Below, piece after piece: positions 53,582 to 62,612 of a DNA stretch of 64,000 nucleotides. Origin of the DNA: Loktanella sp. SALINAS62 (GTDB lineage: Bacteria > Pseudomonadota > Alphaproteobacteria > Rhodobacterales > Rhodobacteraceae); contig NZ_JAAFZU010000034.1 of the NCBI RefSeq assembly GCF_018263905.1, positions 142,931 to 206,930 of the forward strand, given 5' to 3'. Positions within the stretch are counted from its first letter, which is position 1, and every line of letters starts with the position of its first letter. The notes beneath the pieces are model-generated. The model had not been told where the DNA came from, made no database searches, and saw nothing but the letters and a program-made list of their open reading frames with translations. The position numbers were made by a program, and so were the translations under genes.

Positions 53582-54346
53582 TCATGCCGCCCTGAACCGG
53601 ATGTGGGGCCGGGCGTCGCCGGGCCGCGTGCTAACATCTGCCGCGACCCGGAACACGTCGCGCAACATGTCTTTGGTCAGGACGGCGTCTGGTGTTCCGC
53701 AGGCGCGCAACGAACCCGCGTCCAGCACCACGATCCGGTTACAGAACATGGCGGCCAGATTCAGGTCATGCAGTGCGACGATGCTTGTCAGGTCAAGATC
53801 GCGGACCATCCGCAGGATTTCGATCTGGTGGTGGATATCAAGGTGGTTTGTCGGCTCGTCCAGGAACATCACCTGCGGCGTCTGCGCCAGCGCCCGCGCG
53901 ATATGAACCCGTTGACGCTCGCCCCCTGAAAGGGTCTGCCACGCCTGCGCGCGCCGGGCGGTCATGTCGACACAGTCAAGCGCTGCGACCACCGCCGCCT
54001 CGTCCGCCTCTGACCAGCCCGACAGGGCCGAGCGGTGTGGCGTGCGCCCAAGCCGCACGACATCGCGCACGGACACGTTTGTATCCGTCGCCGCGTTTTG
54101 CTGCACGAATGCAACCTGTTGCGACAGGGCGCGGCGCGGCACACGCGCGATGTCCCGGCCATTTATGTCCACCCGACCGGACAGGGGCTTTCGCAGCCCG
54201 GCCAGCAGTCGCAGCAGCGACGACTTGCCCGACCCATTGGGTCCGATCAATCCCAGCGTTTCGCCCGGTGCAACGGTCAGGGACACGTCGGACACGATGG
54301 TCTTGCGCCTGACGCCCCAGTGCAGGTTTTGCGCAACGACGCTCAT
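53582..54346 (-). CDS. Iron-siderophore-type ABC ATPase
   Basis: A 254-residue FecE-like ATPase: Walker A GLIGPNGSGKSSLLRLLAG, Q-loop VAFVQQNAATDTN, signature LSGGERQRVHIARAL, Walker B VMFLDEPTNHLD and the switch His in IVALHDLNLAAMFC. The ATG at 54346 overlaps the permease stop by 4 bases; a longer frame upstream is only the shadow of the permease. It probably imports an iron chelate, haem or cobalamin. Confidence 0.92.
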   Translation of the reverse strand: MSVVAQNLHWGVRRKTIVSDVSLTVAPGETLGLIGPNGSGKSSLLRLLAGLRKPLSGRVDINGRDIARVPRRALSQQVAFVQQNAATDTNVSVRDVVRLGRTPHRSALSGWSEADEAAVVAALDCVDMTARRAQAWQTLSGGERQRVHIARALAQTPQVMFLDEPTNHLDIHHQIEILRMVRDLDLTSIVALHDLNLAAMFCNRIVVLDAGSLRACGTPDAVLTKDMLRDVFRVAADVSTRPGDARPHIRFRAA

Positions 54347-55383
54347 ACCTGCGGCCTCGCACGGTAAAGGATGATGGCAAAAAACGGCACACCCACCAGT
54401 GCCGTGACCACCCCGATCGGAACCGTTTGCTGCGTCGCAATCACCCGCGACACGATGTCGGCCACCACCATAAAAACTGCACCCACGACGGCACAGGCTG
54501 GCATCAGACGCAGGTGCATCGGCCCGACCACGTATCGCGCCGCGTGGGGAACGACCAAACCGACAAAGCCGATGGCGCCCACCATGCTGACGATGGTGGC
54601 CGTCATCAACGCTGTGACGGCAAACAGCATCAGGCGGATGCGCCCGACCGGCACGCCAAGCGACGCCGCGTCTTCGTCCCCGAAAGTAAAGGCATCCAGC
54701 GACCGTGCCATCAGGATACAGATCGTCAGGCTCAGGCAAACGACGATCAAAAGCAGCTGAAAATCTGGCCATCGCACACCGCCGAAACTGCCCAGCAGCC
54801 AGAACATGACATCGCGCGCCTGTTGCGCGTTGCCAGATGTGGTCACGATGTAAGACGTCAACGCGTTGAAAAGCTGCGATGCCGCCACCCCGGCAAGGAT
54901 CGTGTGATTGGGCCCGCTGGTCGCGCCGTTGGACAACAGCGCCACAAGCGCGAATGCCGCGAATGCCCCCGCAAACGCACCCAGCGACAGCGACAGACCG
55001 CCCGCGCCGACCCCGAGGACGATCACGCAGACCGCCCCGGTCGATGCACCCGCCGAGACGCCAAGAACGAAGGGTTCGGCCAGCGCGTTGCGCAACAATG
55101 CCTGCAGGATCGCCCCGCAGATCGCCAACCCCGCACCGGCCAGCGCCGCCACCAGCGCGCGGCTTAGTCGCAGGTTCCAGACGACGCTTTGCTCGATCGG
55201 TGCGATGTCCGCGCCGGTCAGGCCGAGTTCGTTCGTGATCGACAGAAAAACGGTTTTCAGGCCGATGTTATAATCGCCAATCGCCGTCGCAACGGCGACG
55301 GCGAACACCATAACGATCAGCGACAGGCCCAGAAAGAGCGCAAGGCGGCCCGCCCCGCTCTCTGGCTCATCGGCCACCGTCAC
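54343..55383 (-). CDS. FecCD-family ABC permease
   Basis: A 346-residue inner-membrane protein with nine to ten hydrophobic segments. Family blocks include NLRLSRALVAALAGAGLAICGAILQALLRNALAEPFVLGVSAGAS, FWLLGSFGGVRW and the C-terminal AIGFVGLVVPHAARYVVGPMHLRLMPACAVVGA. It starts with GTG overlapping the stop of the binding-protein gene (GTGA). A single permease gene implies a homodimer. Confidence 0.93.
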   Translation of the reverse strand: MTVADEPESGAGRLALFLGLSLIVMVFAVAVATAIGDYNIGLKTVFLSITNELGLTGADIAPIEQSVVWNLRLSRALVAALAGAGLAICGAILQALLRNALAEPFVLGVSAGASTGAVCVIVLGVGAGGLSLSLGAFAGAFAAFALVALLSNGATSGPNHTILAGVAASQLFNALTSYIVTTSGNAQQARDVMFWLLGSFGGVRWPDFQLLLIVVCLSLTICILMARSLDAFTFGDEDAASLGVPVGRIRLMLFAVTALMTATIVSMVGAIGFVGLVVPHAARYVVGPMHLRLMPACAVVGAVFMVVADIVSRVIATQQTVPIGVVTALVGVPFFAIILYRARPQV

Positions 55384-56387
55384 GGAAGGTCAAGCGCTTC
55401 AAGCTGTTCGGCCACCTGTTCGGCGCCATAAAGCGTGCGGATGCTTGGGTTCATGGCAGCACCGCTCATCACCACGATCCGTCCTTCGCGGACTGCCTCC
55501 ATCTGGCTGACGGTCGGGTCGGTCGTCAGGAACGCGATCTTGTTTTCTGCGGTGTCCAGATCCCAGCGGTTGCGATCCACTTGCGTCGCGACAAAGACAG
55601 TGGGATTGGCCGCCATGATGCCTTCCCAGCCAACGGCTGGCCAGTCCGCGTCAGTCGTGATGGCGTTCGTGCCGCCAAGAACGTCAGCGATATATCCTGA
55701 CGGGCCCTTGCCCCCGCCCAGATAGGCGTCATCGGCCGGCGATGGGCTGGAGAACCAGAACAGGAACGTCAGGTCCTCGTCTTCGCTAAAGCGCGCGCGC
55801 AGCGCGGCTTCGCGTGCCCTGAAGTCAGCGATCAGCGCCTGCCCACGGTCAGCCACATCAAAGATCCGCGACAGATCCTCTATCTCTTTATAAAGCAACT
55901 CCATGCTCCATAGTTCGTCGCGCGAACCGTAGGCATCGCTTGCATCCAGCGTGGTCGAACAGGCGCTGGGGGACAGATAGGTCGGAATGCCAAGGGTTTC
56001 GAAATCCGAACGCTTGGCGACCTTGCTGTCGGGGCCCAGAAGCGTCGTCAGCATGGCAGCCACAAAATCGGGTTGCTTTGACAGCACGGATTCCAGCGTC
56101 GGAAATTCGACGGTAAGCACCTCGACCTTGCTGTTGGCCTGTTCCAGTTCGGGCAGCACGGCGCTGGGCCAAAAAGCCGTCGCCGCCATCCGGTCTTCAA
56201 GGCCCAGCAGCAGCATGATTTCGGCGCTGTTCTGGCCCAACGCCACGGCGTTCTGCGGCGCCTGATCAAATCTGACGGTCTGACCGCAATTTTCAATGGC
56301 CAGCGGGTAATGCGTGTCGGCGTGCAGGACCGTGCCGCAAACCGCCAGCGAAATGGCTGCAACCGCCATGGTAAGGTGACTTGGCAT
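55380..56387 (-). CDS. Iron-type ABC substrate-binding protein
   Basis: A 335-residue exported protein: signal peptide (MPSHLTMAVAAISLAVCGTVLHA), then a BtuF/FepB-like fold with VRFDQAPQNAVALGQNSAEIMLLLGLEDRMAATAFW, PTLESVLSKQPDFVAAMLTTLLG, GPSGYIADVLGGTNAI and VGWEGIMAANPTVFVATQ. The ATG at 56387 gives the signal peptide at the very start; the open frame extends 48 codons further upstream without support. No TonB receptor gene is adjacent, so the ligand cannot be inferred. Confidence 0.87.
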   Translation of the reverse strand: MPSHLTMAVAAISLAVCGTVLHADTHYPLAIENCGQTVRFDQAPQNAVALGQNSAEIMLLLGLEDRMAATAFWPSAVLPELEQANSKVEVLTVEFPTLESVLSKQPDFVAAMLTTLLGPDSKVAKRSDFETLGIPTYLSPSACSTTLDASDAYGSRDELWSMELLYKEIEDLSRIFDVADRGQALIADFRAREAALRARFSEDEDLTFLFWFSSPSPADDAYLGGGKGPSGYIADVLGGTNAITTDADWPAVGWEGIMAANPTVFVATQVDRNRWDLDTAENKIAFLTTDPTVSQMEAVREGRIVVMSGAAMNPSIRTLYGAEQVAEQLEALDLP

Positions 56388-56644
56388 CGTTCGATTTCCA
56401 TTTCTGAGTAGTTCAGTCAGGAAGCCGCTAAAGGGATCGCGCCAGAGGATCAAGAGCAAAACTGTCAGGTATATGTCGATCACGCGATCCGAGAATGACA
56501 AGCACCTGAAAGCTGACGTTGGACCAAACACGGCAAGTTCCGCACAGCAGCGCTGTGACGCTCGGCAAACGGTGCCAAGGGCCGGAAGCGTTGATCAGGC
56601 AGGGATGACACACGGCCGAAACGCGTAGTCCGAAGGCTGAAAAT

Positions 56645-57361
56645 TCAGACCGGGCCTTCATCGAATACAGTCGACGTCTTGTCCTTCTTTGGACGGTCTT
56701 CGTCCGGGAATTCACCCGTCACCAGATACAGGCATTGTTCAGCGATGCCCGTTGCATGGTCACCGATCCGCTCGATATTTTTTGCGATGAAATGAAGATG
56801 CATGCCCATCGCGATGTTGCGATGGTCTTCCATCATGTGGGTCAGAAGCGATCTGAACAACGTGTTGTATATCTCGTCGACTTCGGTATCGCGGACGATG
56901 ATCTCGCGTGCTTTTTCGGCGTCGCGCTGGATGTAGCAATCCAACGCATCACTGATCATACGTTCAACAAAAGACGACATGCGCCGCAGCGACACCAGCG
57001 CGCCGTCGATGGGTGACTGCCCCGAAATCGCAATCGTCCGTTTAGAGATGTTTTTTGCATAATCCCCACAGCGTTCCAGATGTGACGCGATTTCCATGAC
57101 CGTCAGGACGGTTCGCAGATCGCTCGCAGTCGGTGATCGCCGCGCAAGAAGAAGGGCCGCATCCGTTTTTATCGTCACTTCCATTTCGTCGATGACGGCA
57201 TCGCCGCGCCGGATCTTCTCGGCCAGATCAATGTCGGCTGTCTGAAGTGCCTTTGCCGCTTGGGACAGGGCCGCCTCGACCTCTCCCCCCATGCGTATGA
57301 CTGACGCCTGTATGCCTTCCAGATCGCGGTCGAAACTGCTGACGATATGCTTGTCTGACAT
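56645..57361 (-). CDS. phoU: Phosphate transport regulator PhoU
   Basis: A 238-residue helical protein that links the PstSCAB importer to PhoR signalling. Two three-helix repeats carry the metal-binding patterns ERCGDYAKNISKR (about 95-107) and ERIGDHATGIAEQ (about 198-210). AGGGG lies 6 bases before the ATG at 57361. It directly follows pstB. No phoB or phoR is found downstream, where many relatives have phoB. Confidence 0.94.
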   Translation of the reverse strand: MSDKHIVSSFDRDLEGIQASVIRMGGEVEAALSQAAKALQTADIDLAEKIRRGDAVIDEMEVTIKTDAALLLARRSPTASDLRTVLTVMEIASHLERCGDYAKNISKRTIAISGQSPIDGALVSLRRMSSFVERMISDALDCYIQRDAEKAREIIVRDTEVDEIYNTLFRSLLTHMMEDHRNIAMGMHLHFIAKNIERIGDHATGIAEQCLYLVTGEFPDEDRPKKDKTSTVFDEGPV

Positions 57362-57370
57362 CGTCATCCC

Positions 57371-58168
57371 CTACCCGATACGACCGGTAAGATAGCTTTC
57401 GGTGCGCGGATCGTTGGGTGTTGTGAACAGCCGGCCCGTATCTCCGAATTCGACAAGATGACCCAGATGAAAAAAGGCCGTCTTTTGACTGACGCGCGCG
57501 GCTTGCTGCATGGAATGTGTGACGATGACAACGGCGTAATCACGGCGCAATTCATCGATCAATTCTTCGACCTGCGCGGTGGCGATGGGGTCCAGTGCTG
57601 AACAGGGTTCGTCCATCAACAACACTTCCGGTTCGGTGGCGATGGCGCGCGCGATACACAGGCGTTGCTGCTGGCCACCCGACAGACCGGTTCCGGGCTC
57701 GTGCAGGCGGTCCTTTACCTCATCCCAGATCGCGGCCCGGCGAAGCGCCTTTTCGACAATCGCGTCCATGTCCGCTTTCGACTTGGCAAGACCGTGGATT
57801 TTCGGACCATATGCAACGTTATCGTAGATGGATTTCGGAAACGGGTTCGGCTTTTGAAAGACCATACCGATCTGCGCCCGCAACTGAACCGGATCGACAC
57901 TGGCGGCATTGATGTCCTGACCATCAAGCATGATCTGTCCGGTGACGCGGCAGATGTCGATCGTGTCGTTCATCCGGTTCAGACAGCGTAGAAACGACGA
58001 CTTCCCACACCCTGATGGACCGATAAACGACGTCACGGTCCGGTCGGCAATTTCAATGCTGACGTCCTTCAGCGCATGGTTTGTGCCGTAATGCAGGTTC
58101 ACGCCCCGCGCCTCTATTTTGGCGTCGGACATGTTCAGGTCCCGTTCGACTTTTGTCATGTCGTTCAT
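57371..58168 (-). CDS. pstB: Phosphate ABC transporter ATPase
   Basis: A 265-residue ATPase: Walker [23 protein letters not shown]-loop [23 protein letters not shown], signature [16 protein letters not shown], Walker [14 protein letters not shown] and the switch His in [15 protein letters not shown] lies 7 bases before the ATG at 58168. Third transporter gene of the pst operon. Confidence 0.96.
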   Translation of the reverse strand: MNDMTKVERDLNMSDAKIEARGVNLHYGTNHALKDVSIEIADRTVTSFIGPSGCGKSSFLRCLNRMNDTIDICRVTGQIMLDGQDINAASVDPVQLRAQIGMVFQKPNPFPKSIYDNVAYGPKIHGLAKSKADMDAIVEKALRRAAIWDEVKDRLHEPGTGLSGGQQQRLCIARAIATEPEVLLMDEPCSALDPIATAQVEELIDELRRDYAVVIVTHSMQQAARVSQKTAFFHLGHLVEFGDTGRLFTTPNDPRTESYLTGRIG

Positions 58169-58189
58169 CGGTTCGTCCTTCCGGAACGT

Positions 58190-59476
58190 TTACCATTTGC
58201 GTTGAAACTTTTGCCGCAAGTAGATCGCGATGCCATTCATGAACGCAAGGAATGCCAACAGAACCAGAATGGCCGCCGACGTCCGTGAAACGAACCCACG
58301 TTCCGGGCTGTCTGCCCAGATAAAGATCTGCGTAGGAAGCGCCGTGGCACTATCAAACGGCCCCGACGGTGCCGAGGTGATAAAGGCGTTCATACCGATC
58401 AGCAGCAAGGGGGCTGTTTCCCCCAGCGCCTGCGCAAGCCCGATGATCGTGCCGGTCAGTATGCCCGGCATCGCCAGCGGCACAACATGCTGGAACACGA
58501 CTTGTTGACGCGATGCGCCCAAACCCATCGCTGCTTCCCTGATCGACGGCGGCACGGATTTCAAGGCAGCGCGGGTGGCAATGATGATCGTGGGCATCGT
58601 CATCAACGCAAGCGTCAGGCCACCGACAAATGGCGCGGACCGGGGCATGCCAAACCAGCCGATGAACACCGCCAGCGCAAGCAGGCCGAACACGACCGAC
58701 GGCACGGCGGCCAGGTTGTTGATGTTGACCTCGATGATATCGCTGATCTTGTTCTTCGGGGCAAATTCCTCAAGGTAGATTGCAGCCCCGATGCCGACTG
58801 GAAACGAGATCAGGAAGCATGTCAAAAGCGCCCAGAACGACCCGACCAGCGCCCCCTTGAGTCCGGCCAGTTCCGGGAAACGGCTGTCCGCATTCGTCAG
58901 CAGCCCGAAATTGATCGGATTGGAAATCATGCCCGCTTCGTCCAGAGCATCGAACCAAGCGATTTCCTGATCGCTGAGCCTGCGGAATTCTTCGGGTGTA
59001 TCGCGACTGATCAGGTCCTTGTTCAACTGGTCAAAGTTATCGGCGACCGGAACGTTCAGGCTGACGGTCTGGCCGATCAGATCAGGGTTTTCGACCACGC
59101 GGTCACGCAGCGTAAACTGCGCCCCGTTCGAGAATATCCGAAGCAGCGCACGGCGATCCTGCGACGAATCCACGTCGGGGAATTCTTCTACCAGCGTGTT
59201 TTCCAACAGATCATCGAAAGCCCCGCGTGGCAGTGCGTCGCGCGTGATCACGTCCGGATCAACGTAGACGTCGATCGTCAGGTGGGTTTGCGTGAAAGCT
59301 TTGTAGCCGGTCGACACCAGCGTCATCAGCAAAATGCCAAGGATCAGAAAAGCAAAGCTGATCGCAGCAATCCCAAACCCTTTCAGGATGCTTTCCTTGC
59401 GGTGGCGACGTGCCAGACCTGCGGAGATATGCTCGGCGTTGGACTTTCCGGCCGATCTATTTGTCATGTCGGTCAT
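58190..59476 (-). CDS. pstA: Phosphate ABC transporter permease PstA
   Basis: A 428-residue inner-membrane protein. An N-terminal helix (about 35-58) is followed by a large periplasmic region of about 150 residues that is typical of alphaproteobacterial PstA, then the permease core with LEEFAPKNKISDIIEVNINNLAAVPSVVFGLLALAVF and the EAA loop IREAAMGLGASRQQVVFQHVVPLAMPGI. GAGG lies 8 bases before the ATG at 59476, 10 bases after pstC. Confidence 0.94.
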   Translation of the reverse strand: MTDMTNRSAGKSNAEHISAGLARRHRKESILKGFGIAAISFAFLILGILLMTLVSTGYKAFTQTHLTIDVYVDPDVITRDALPRGAFDDLLENTLVEEFPDVDSSQDRRALLRIFSNGAQFTLRDRVVENPDLIGQTVSLNVPVADNFDQLNKDLISRDTPEEFRRLSDQEIAWFDALDEAGMISNPINFGLLTNADSRFPELAGLKGALVGSFWALLTCFLISFPVGIGAAIYLEEFAPKNKISDIIEVNINNLAAVPSVVFGLLALAVFIGWFGMPRSAPFVGGLTLALMTMPTIIIATRAALKSVPPSIREAAMGLGASRQQVVFQHVVPLAMPGILTGTIIGLAQALGETAPLLLIGMNAFITSAPSGPFDSATALPTQIFIWADSPERGFVSRTSAAILVLLAFLAFMNGIAIYLRQKFQRKW

Positions 59477-59486
59477 TGCTTCAGCC

Positions 59487-60863
59487 TCAATCGTAGATTT
59501 CGCGGTACTTGCGGACGATCCGCAGCGCAAAGATGTTGATTACAAGCGTGACGAGAAACAGCATCATGCCCAACGCAAAGGCGGCGAGTGTCTTTGGATT
59601 GTCAAAAGACGTATCGCCGATCAGCAACGTCACAATCTGCACCGTCACGGTCGTCACGCTGTCCAACGGATTGAGCGTCATATTGGCGATCAGACCCGCG
59701 GCCATGACGACGATCATCGTCTCGCCGATGGCGCGGCTGACAGCCAGCAACACGCCACCGACGATGCCGGGGATTGCTGCGGGGAACAGAACGCTCAGCA
59801 TGGTTTCCCCACGCGTCGCCCCCAAAGCCAGCGCGCCGTCACGCAACGATTGTGGCACCGCCGAAAGCGCGTCGTCCGCAAAAGAAGAAATGAAGGGAAT
59901 CAACATGACCCCCATCACGCTGCCCGCAGCCAGCGCCGTGTTGGGGGATATCGCAATGCCAAGATCTGCACCGAATTGGCGCATCGCGGGGGCCACGACC
60001 AGAACGGCGAAAAATCCGTAGACGATCGTGGGAATGCCGGACAGGATTTCCAGGATTGGTTTGATAATCGCACGGGCGCGCGAGCTTGCAAATTCGTTCA
60101 GATAGATCGCGGTCAACAGCCCCGTGGGCACAGCGACCAAAATCGCGATCACCGTGATCACCATTGTTCCAACGATCACCGGCAGCCAGCCAAACGCACC
60201 GGCACCTGCGATCTGATCCGCACGGATCGGGATCTGCGGTTCCCAGTTCAGACCGAACAGGAATTCCAGCGGGGGGACCATACGGAAAAACTTGATCGTT
60301 TCGAACGTCAGGGAAAACACGATGCCCACGGTCACGAACACAGCGAAAATCGCGCAGAACTGTATCAGGCCAAGGATCATACGCTCTGCCCCCTGCCGTG
60401 CCCGGAAATCGGCATCGACGCGACGGCGGGCACGCAGCACCTGCGTGACCGCCAGCGCAAAGACGGCAGCCAGCAACAGCCAGGCAGACATTGTCCGAAG
60501 CTGGATCAAACGCTCGGCGGCGGCCAGTTTCCAGTCTTCCGGGGTGCCAAAGATGCGCCCACCGGCGATCGATTTGATTTCCGCCAGCACCAACTGCTTG
60601 GGGCCGGTTTCAAGAGTGGCATAGTTTTCGGGCGCAATCGGTGCCGTGACCAGCCAGTCGATGACGCTGCCCTGAAACACAAGCCAGACCAAGATCAGGA
60701 CAAAGACCGGGATCGACACGCAAAGAAACGAATAAAGACCGTGGAAACCACTGAGGGAATGCAGCCTTTGACCATCATTGCGCAAGCTGGACGCCGCTTG
60801 ACGGTTCCACGCATAGCCAAAGACAGACGCGGCGAAAAGAAGTGCAAAGGCAAACGTGGTCAT
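59487..60863 (-). CDS. pstC: Phosphate ABC transporter permease PstC
   Basis: A 458-residue inner-membrane protein with about eight hydrophobic segments. The permease core carries LLTAIYLNEFASSRARAIIKPILEILSGIPTIVYGFFAVLVVAP and the EAA loop LRDGALALGATRGETMLSVLFPAAIPGI. The N-terminal part with two extra helices and a soluble loop is the long form known from alphaproteobacteria. The ATG at 60863 is supported by AGGA upstream. Confidence 0.94.
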   Translation of the reverse strand: MTTFAFALLFAASVFGYAWNRQAASSLRNDGQRLHSLSGFHGLYSFLCVSIPVFVLILVWLVFQGSVIDWLVTAPIAPENYATLETGPKQLVLAEIKSIAGGRIFGTPEDWKLAAAERLIQLRTMSAWLLLAAVFALAVTQVLRARRRVDADFRARQGAERMILGLIQFCAIFAVFVTVGIVFSLTFETIKFFRMVPPLEFLFGLNWEPQIPIRADQIAGAGAFGWLPVIVGTMVITVIAILVAVPTGLLTAIYLNEFASSRARAIIKPILEILSGIPTIVYGFFAVLVVAPAMRQFGADLGIAISPNTALAAGSVMGVMLIPFISSFADDALSAVPQSLRDGALALGATRGETMLSVLFPAAIPGIVGGVLLAVSRAIGETMIVVMAAGLIANMTLNPLDSVTTVTVQIVTLLIGDTSFDNPKTLAAFALGMMLFLVTLVINIFALRIVRKYREIYD

Positions 60864-60884
60864 GTGCCGCTGGTCCTGCTGCAA

Positions 60885-60920
60885 AAAGAAAAGATGCCCG
60901 GCGCAGAATCTGCGCCGGGC
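60885..60920 (-). terminator. Intra-operon hairpin between pstS and pstC
   Basis: An 11-bp perfect stem (GCCCGGCGCAG / CTGCGCCGGGC) with a 3-base loop is followed on the minus strand by ATCTTTTCTTTTTG. It lies 19 bases after pstS. Partial termination here would keep pstS expression above that of the permeases. Confidence 0.75.
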
Positions 60921-60938
60921 GGAACATGCCACTTAGGC

Positions 60939-61985
60939 TTATTCGGTTTTGGGGTCCATGTTAACGCCTTCGATGACGTTCGACTGAACTTCTGCAAGCT
61001 GGTCGTCGCTCAGCGCAACCATGCCACGCTCGACAAAGTAGCCGTCTGCGCCCAACGCGTCATCGGACACGAATTCTTCGACGAATTCCTGCATGTTGGG
61101 AATGACACCGCGGTGTGCATTCTTGACGTAGAAATACAGCGGACGCGAGATCGGGTAAGAGAAATCACCGATGGTTTCGGCGTTCGGCTCTACACCGTTG
61201 ATGCTGACGGCCTTCAGCGTGTCAGAGTTTTCGAACAGGAACGAGTAGCCGAAGATGCCCATGGCATTCGCGTCGGCGGTCAGACGCTGCACGATCAGGT
61301 TGTCGTTTTCGCCAGCTTCGACAAAAGGGCCATCCTGGCGCATGCGAGAGCAGTTTTCGTCGATCCAGTCGCCGTCAAAGCCACCTTCCTGAACGAAGGG
61401 CAGTTCTTCACAACCGGCGTGCATCGCCAGTTCGACGAACGCGTCGCGGGTGCCGGATGTCGGCGGCGGACCGTAGGCCAGAATTTCGACTTCGGGCAGA
61501 TCGGGGTTGATCTCACTCCACATCGTATAGGGGTTGTCGGCCCATTCGCCATCGACAGGCACCTGTGCGGCCAGCGCAAGGTACACTTCGGACAGGGTCA
61601 GATCCCAGTCGTTTTCGCTGTCGCGCGAAATGGCGATGGACAGACCGTCATAGCCGATCAGCGCTTCGGAAATATCGGTCACGCCGTTGGTCTGGCACAG
61701 CTCGTATTCGGACGCCGTCATGGCACGCGATGCGCCGGTCAGGTCAGGGTGGCTTTCACCGATACCACCGCAGAACAGCTGCATGCCGCCGCCGGTGCCG
61801 GTCGATTCGACGATCGGCGACGGTGCGCCGGTGTTGTTGGCAAACTGCTCAGCTGCAGCCTGGCTGTATGGAAAAACGGTGGAAGAACCGACAACGCGGA
61901 TTTCCTGACGGTTCTGGGCAGCAGCGGCCGTGGCAGTTACGGCAAGAATCGCAAGCGCCGACGTGGAAAGCTTGGTGAAGGACAT
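60939..61985 (-). CDS. pstS: Phosphate-binding periplasmic protein PstS
   Basis: A 348-residue phosphate-binding protein of the longer PstS type. Signal peptide MSFTKLSTSALAILAVTATAAAAQ; then IRVVGSSTVFPYSQAAAEQFAN, STGTGGGMQLFCGG, DLTGASRAMTASEYELC and YGPPPTSGTRDAFVELAM, which hold the phosphate ligands. Two cysteine pairs are visible (CGG/CQT and CEE/CSR). AGGAGA lies 4 bases before the ATG. A PHO box stands about 85 bases upstream. Confidence 0.95.
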   Translation of the reverse strand: MSFTKLSTSALAILAVTATAAAAQNRQEIRVVGSSTVFPYSQAAAEQFANNTGAPSPIVESTGTGGGMQLFCGGIGESHPDLTGASRAMTASEYELCQTNGVTDISEALIGYDGLSIAISRDSENDWDLTLSEVYLALAAQVPVDGEWADNPYTMWSEINPDLPEVEILAYGPPPTSGTRDAFVELAMHAGCEELPFVQEGGFDGDWIDENCSRMRQDGPFVEAGENDNLIVQRLTADANAMGIFGYSFLFENSDTLKAVSINGVEPNAETIGDFSYPISRPLYFYVKNAHRGVIPNMQEFVEEFVSDDALGADGYFVERGMVALSDDQLAEVQSNVIEGVNMDPKTE

Positions 61986-62053
61986 GATATCTCCTAGTTT
62001 CGTTGTAGGTCCGGTTGTTGACCTTGCCGACCAGTTAATGACGACGCGTGACG

Positions 62054-62087
62054 GCTATATGAACGTTTTGTAACAGATTTACGACAG
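62054..62087 (-). promoter_or_regulatory. PHO box and -10 element of the pst operon
   Basis: On the minus strand CTGTCGTAAATCTGTTAC (62087-62070) closely fits the PhoB consensus of two CTGTCAT-like repeats 11 bases apart. TATAGC (62059-62054) follows after 10 bases, the spacing expected when the PHO box replaces the -35. Phosphate-starvation control is therefore likely. Confidence 0.85.
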
Positions 62088-62266
62088 ATCCAGCGACCGA
62101 CAACAATCCATGCGTTTTGGACTTATGCGCCCCAAGCGAGGCCACGAAACCACGCCACGTTCATGCACACTGCCGCATCACATCGCGGCATAAAAATATG
62201 AACTGATAAAGCGTCCCGCCCTGCAATGCGCGTCACGGCAGTGCATGCTTTGGCCGCTAAGCGCCA

Positions 62267-62554
62267 TCACGACTTCCGCACGATATACGCGGCTAGCTCC
62301 CCTTCTGGCATGCCATGCGAATGTTTCAAAGAAAAACGCCACCCATAGGGGCGGCGTTTCATGGTCCGGATTTTCCAGAGTGCTTTAAACAGCTGGCAAA
62401 GAAACGCCGCCAAATACAGTGTGCCGCCAATCAAAGTTTCCACATTGAAGGTTTCCAGAAGGTCTGAAAATAAATGGTTTTCGGCATTTCTCAGAAGTCT
62501 CGGCGGCGATCTTCCACTTTTTACAACCTTTTGATGCCATGGGGCTTCCAACAA
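62267..62554 (-). CDS. Possible small protein, unsupported
   Basis: A 95-codon frame with a hydrophobic middle (about 42-58, LIGGTLYLAAFLCQLFKALW) and a basic C-terminal part. I see no ribosome binding site and do not recognise a family. It lies in the otherwise empty region between pstS and the tniQ terminator, whose composition is lower in GC than its surroundings. Confidence 0.25.
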   Translation of the reverse strand: MLEAPWHQKVVKSGRSPPRLLRNAENHLFSDLLETFNVETLIGGTLYLAAFLCQLFKALWKIRTMKRRPYGWRFSLKHSHGMPEGELAAYIVRKS

Positions 62555-62585
62555 AAAAATAGCCGCCCCATCGGGCGGCTATTTT
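62553..62585 (-). terminator. Terminator after the tniQ fragment
   Basis: A 13-bp perfect stem (AAAATAGCCGCCC and complement) with a CATC loop is followed on the minus strand by additional T. It lies 28 bases after the tniQ stop. Confidence 0.9.
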
Positions 62586-62612
62586 CTGCAATTATCAAGA
62601 AGACGGTCTCTG

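Noticed and set aside
56388..56644. Possible cobalamin riboswitch or Fur box before the iron-type ABC operon
   Set aside because: The B12-box pattern was not found, and no good Fur or Irr palindrome could be placed; only a small CACAGC/GCTGTG hairpin is present.
59334..61997. 887-codon open frame on the plus strand across pstA, pstC and pstS
   Set aside because: It is antisense to three well-supported genes, has a His/Arg/Gln-rich composition with no domain pattern, and arises from GC-rich codon bias.
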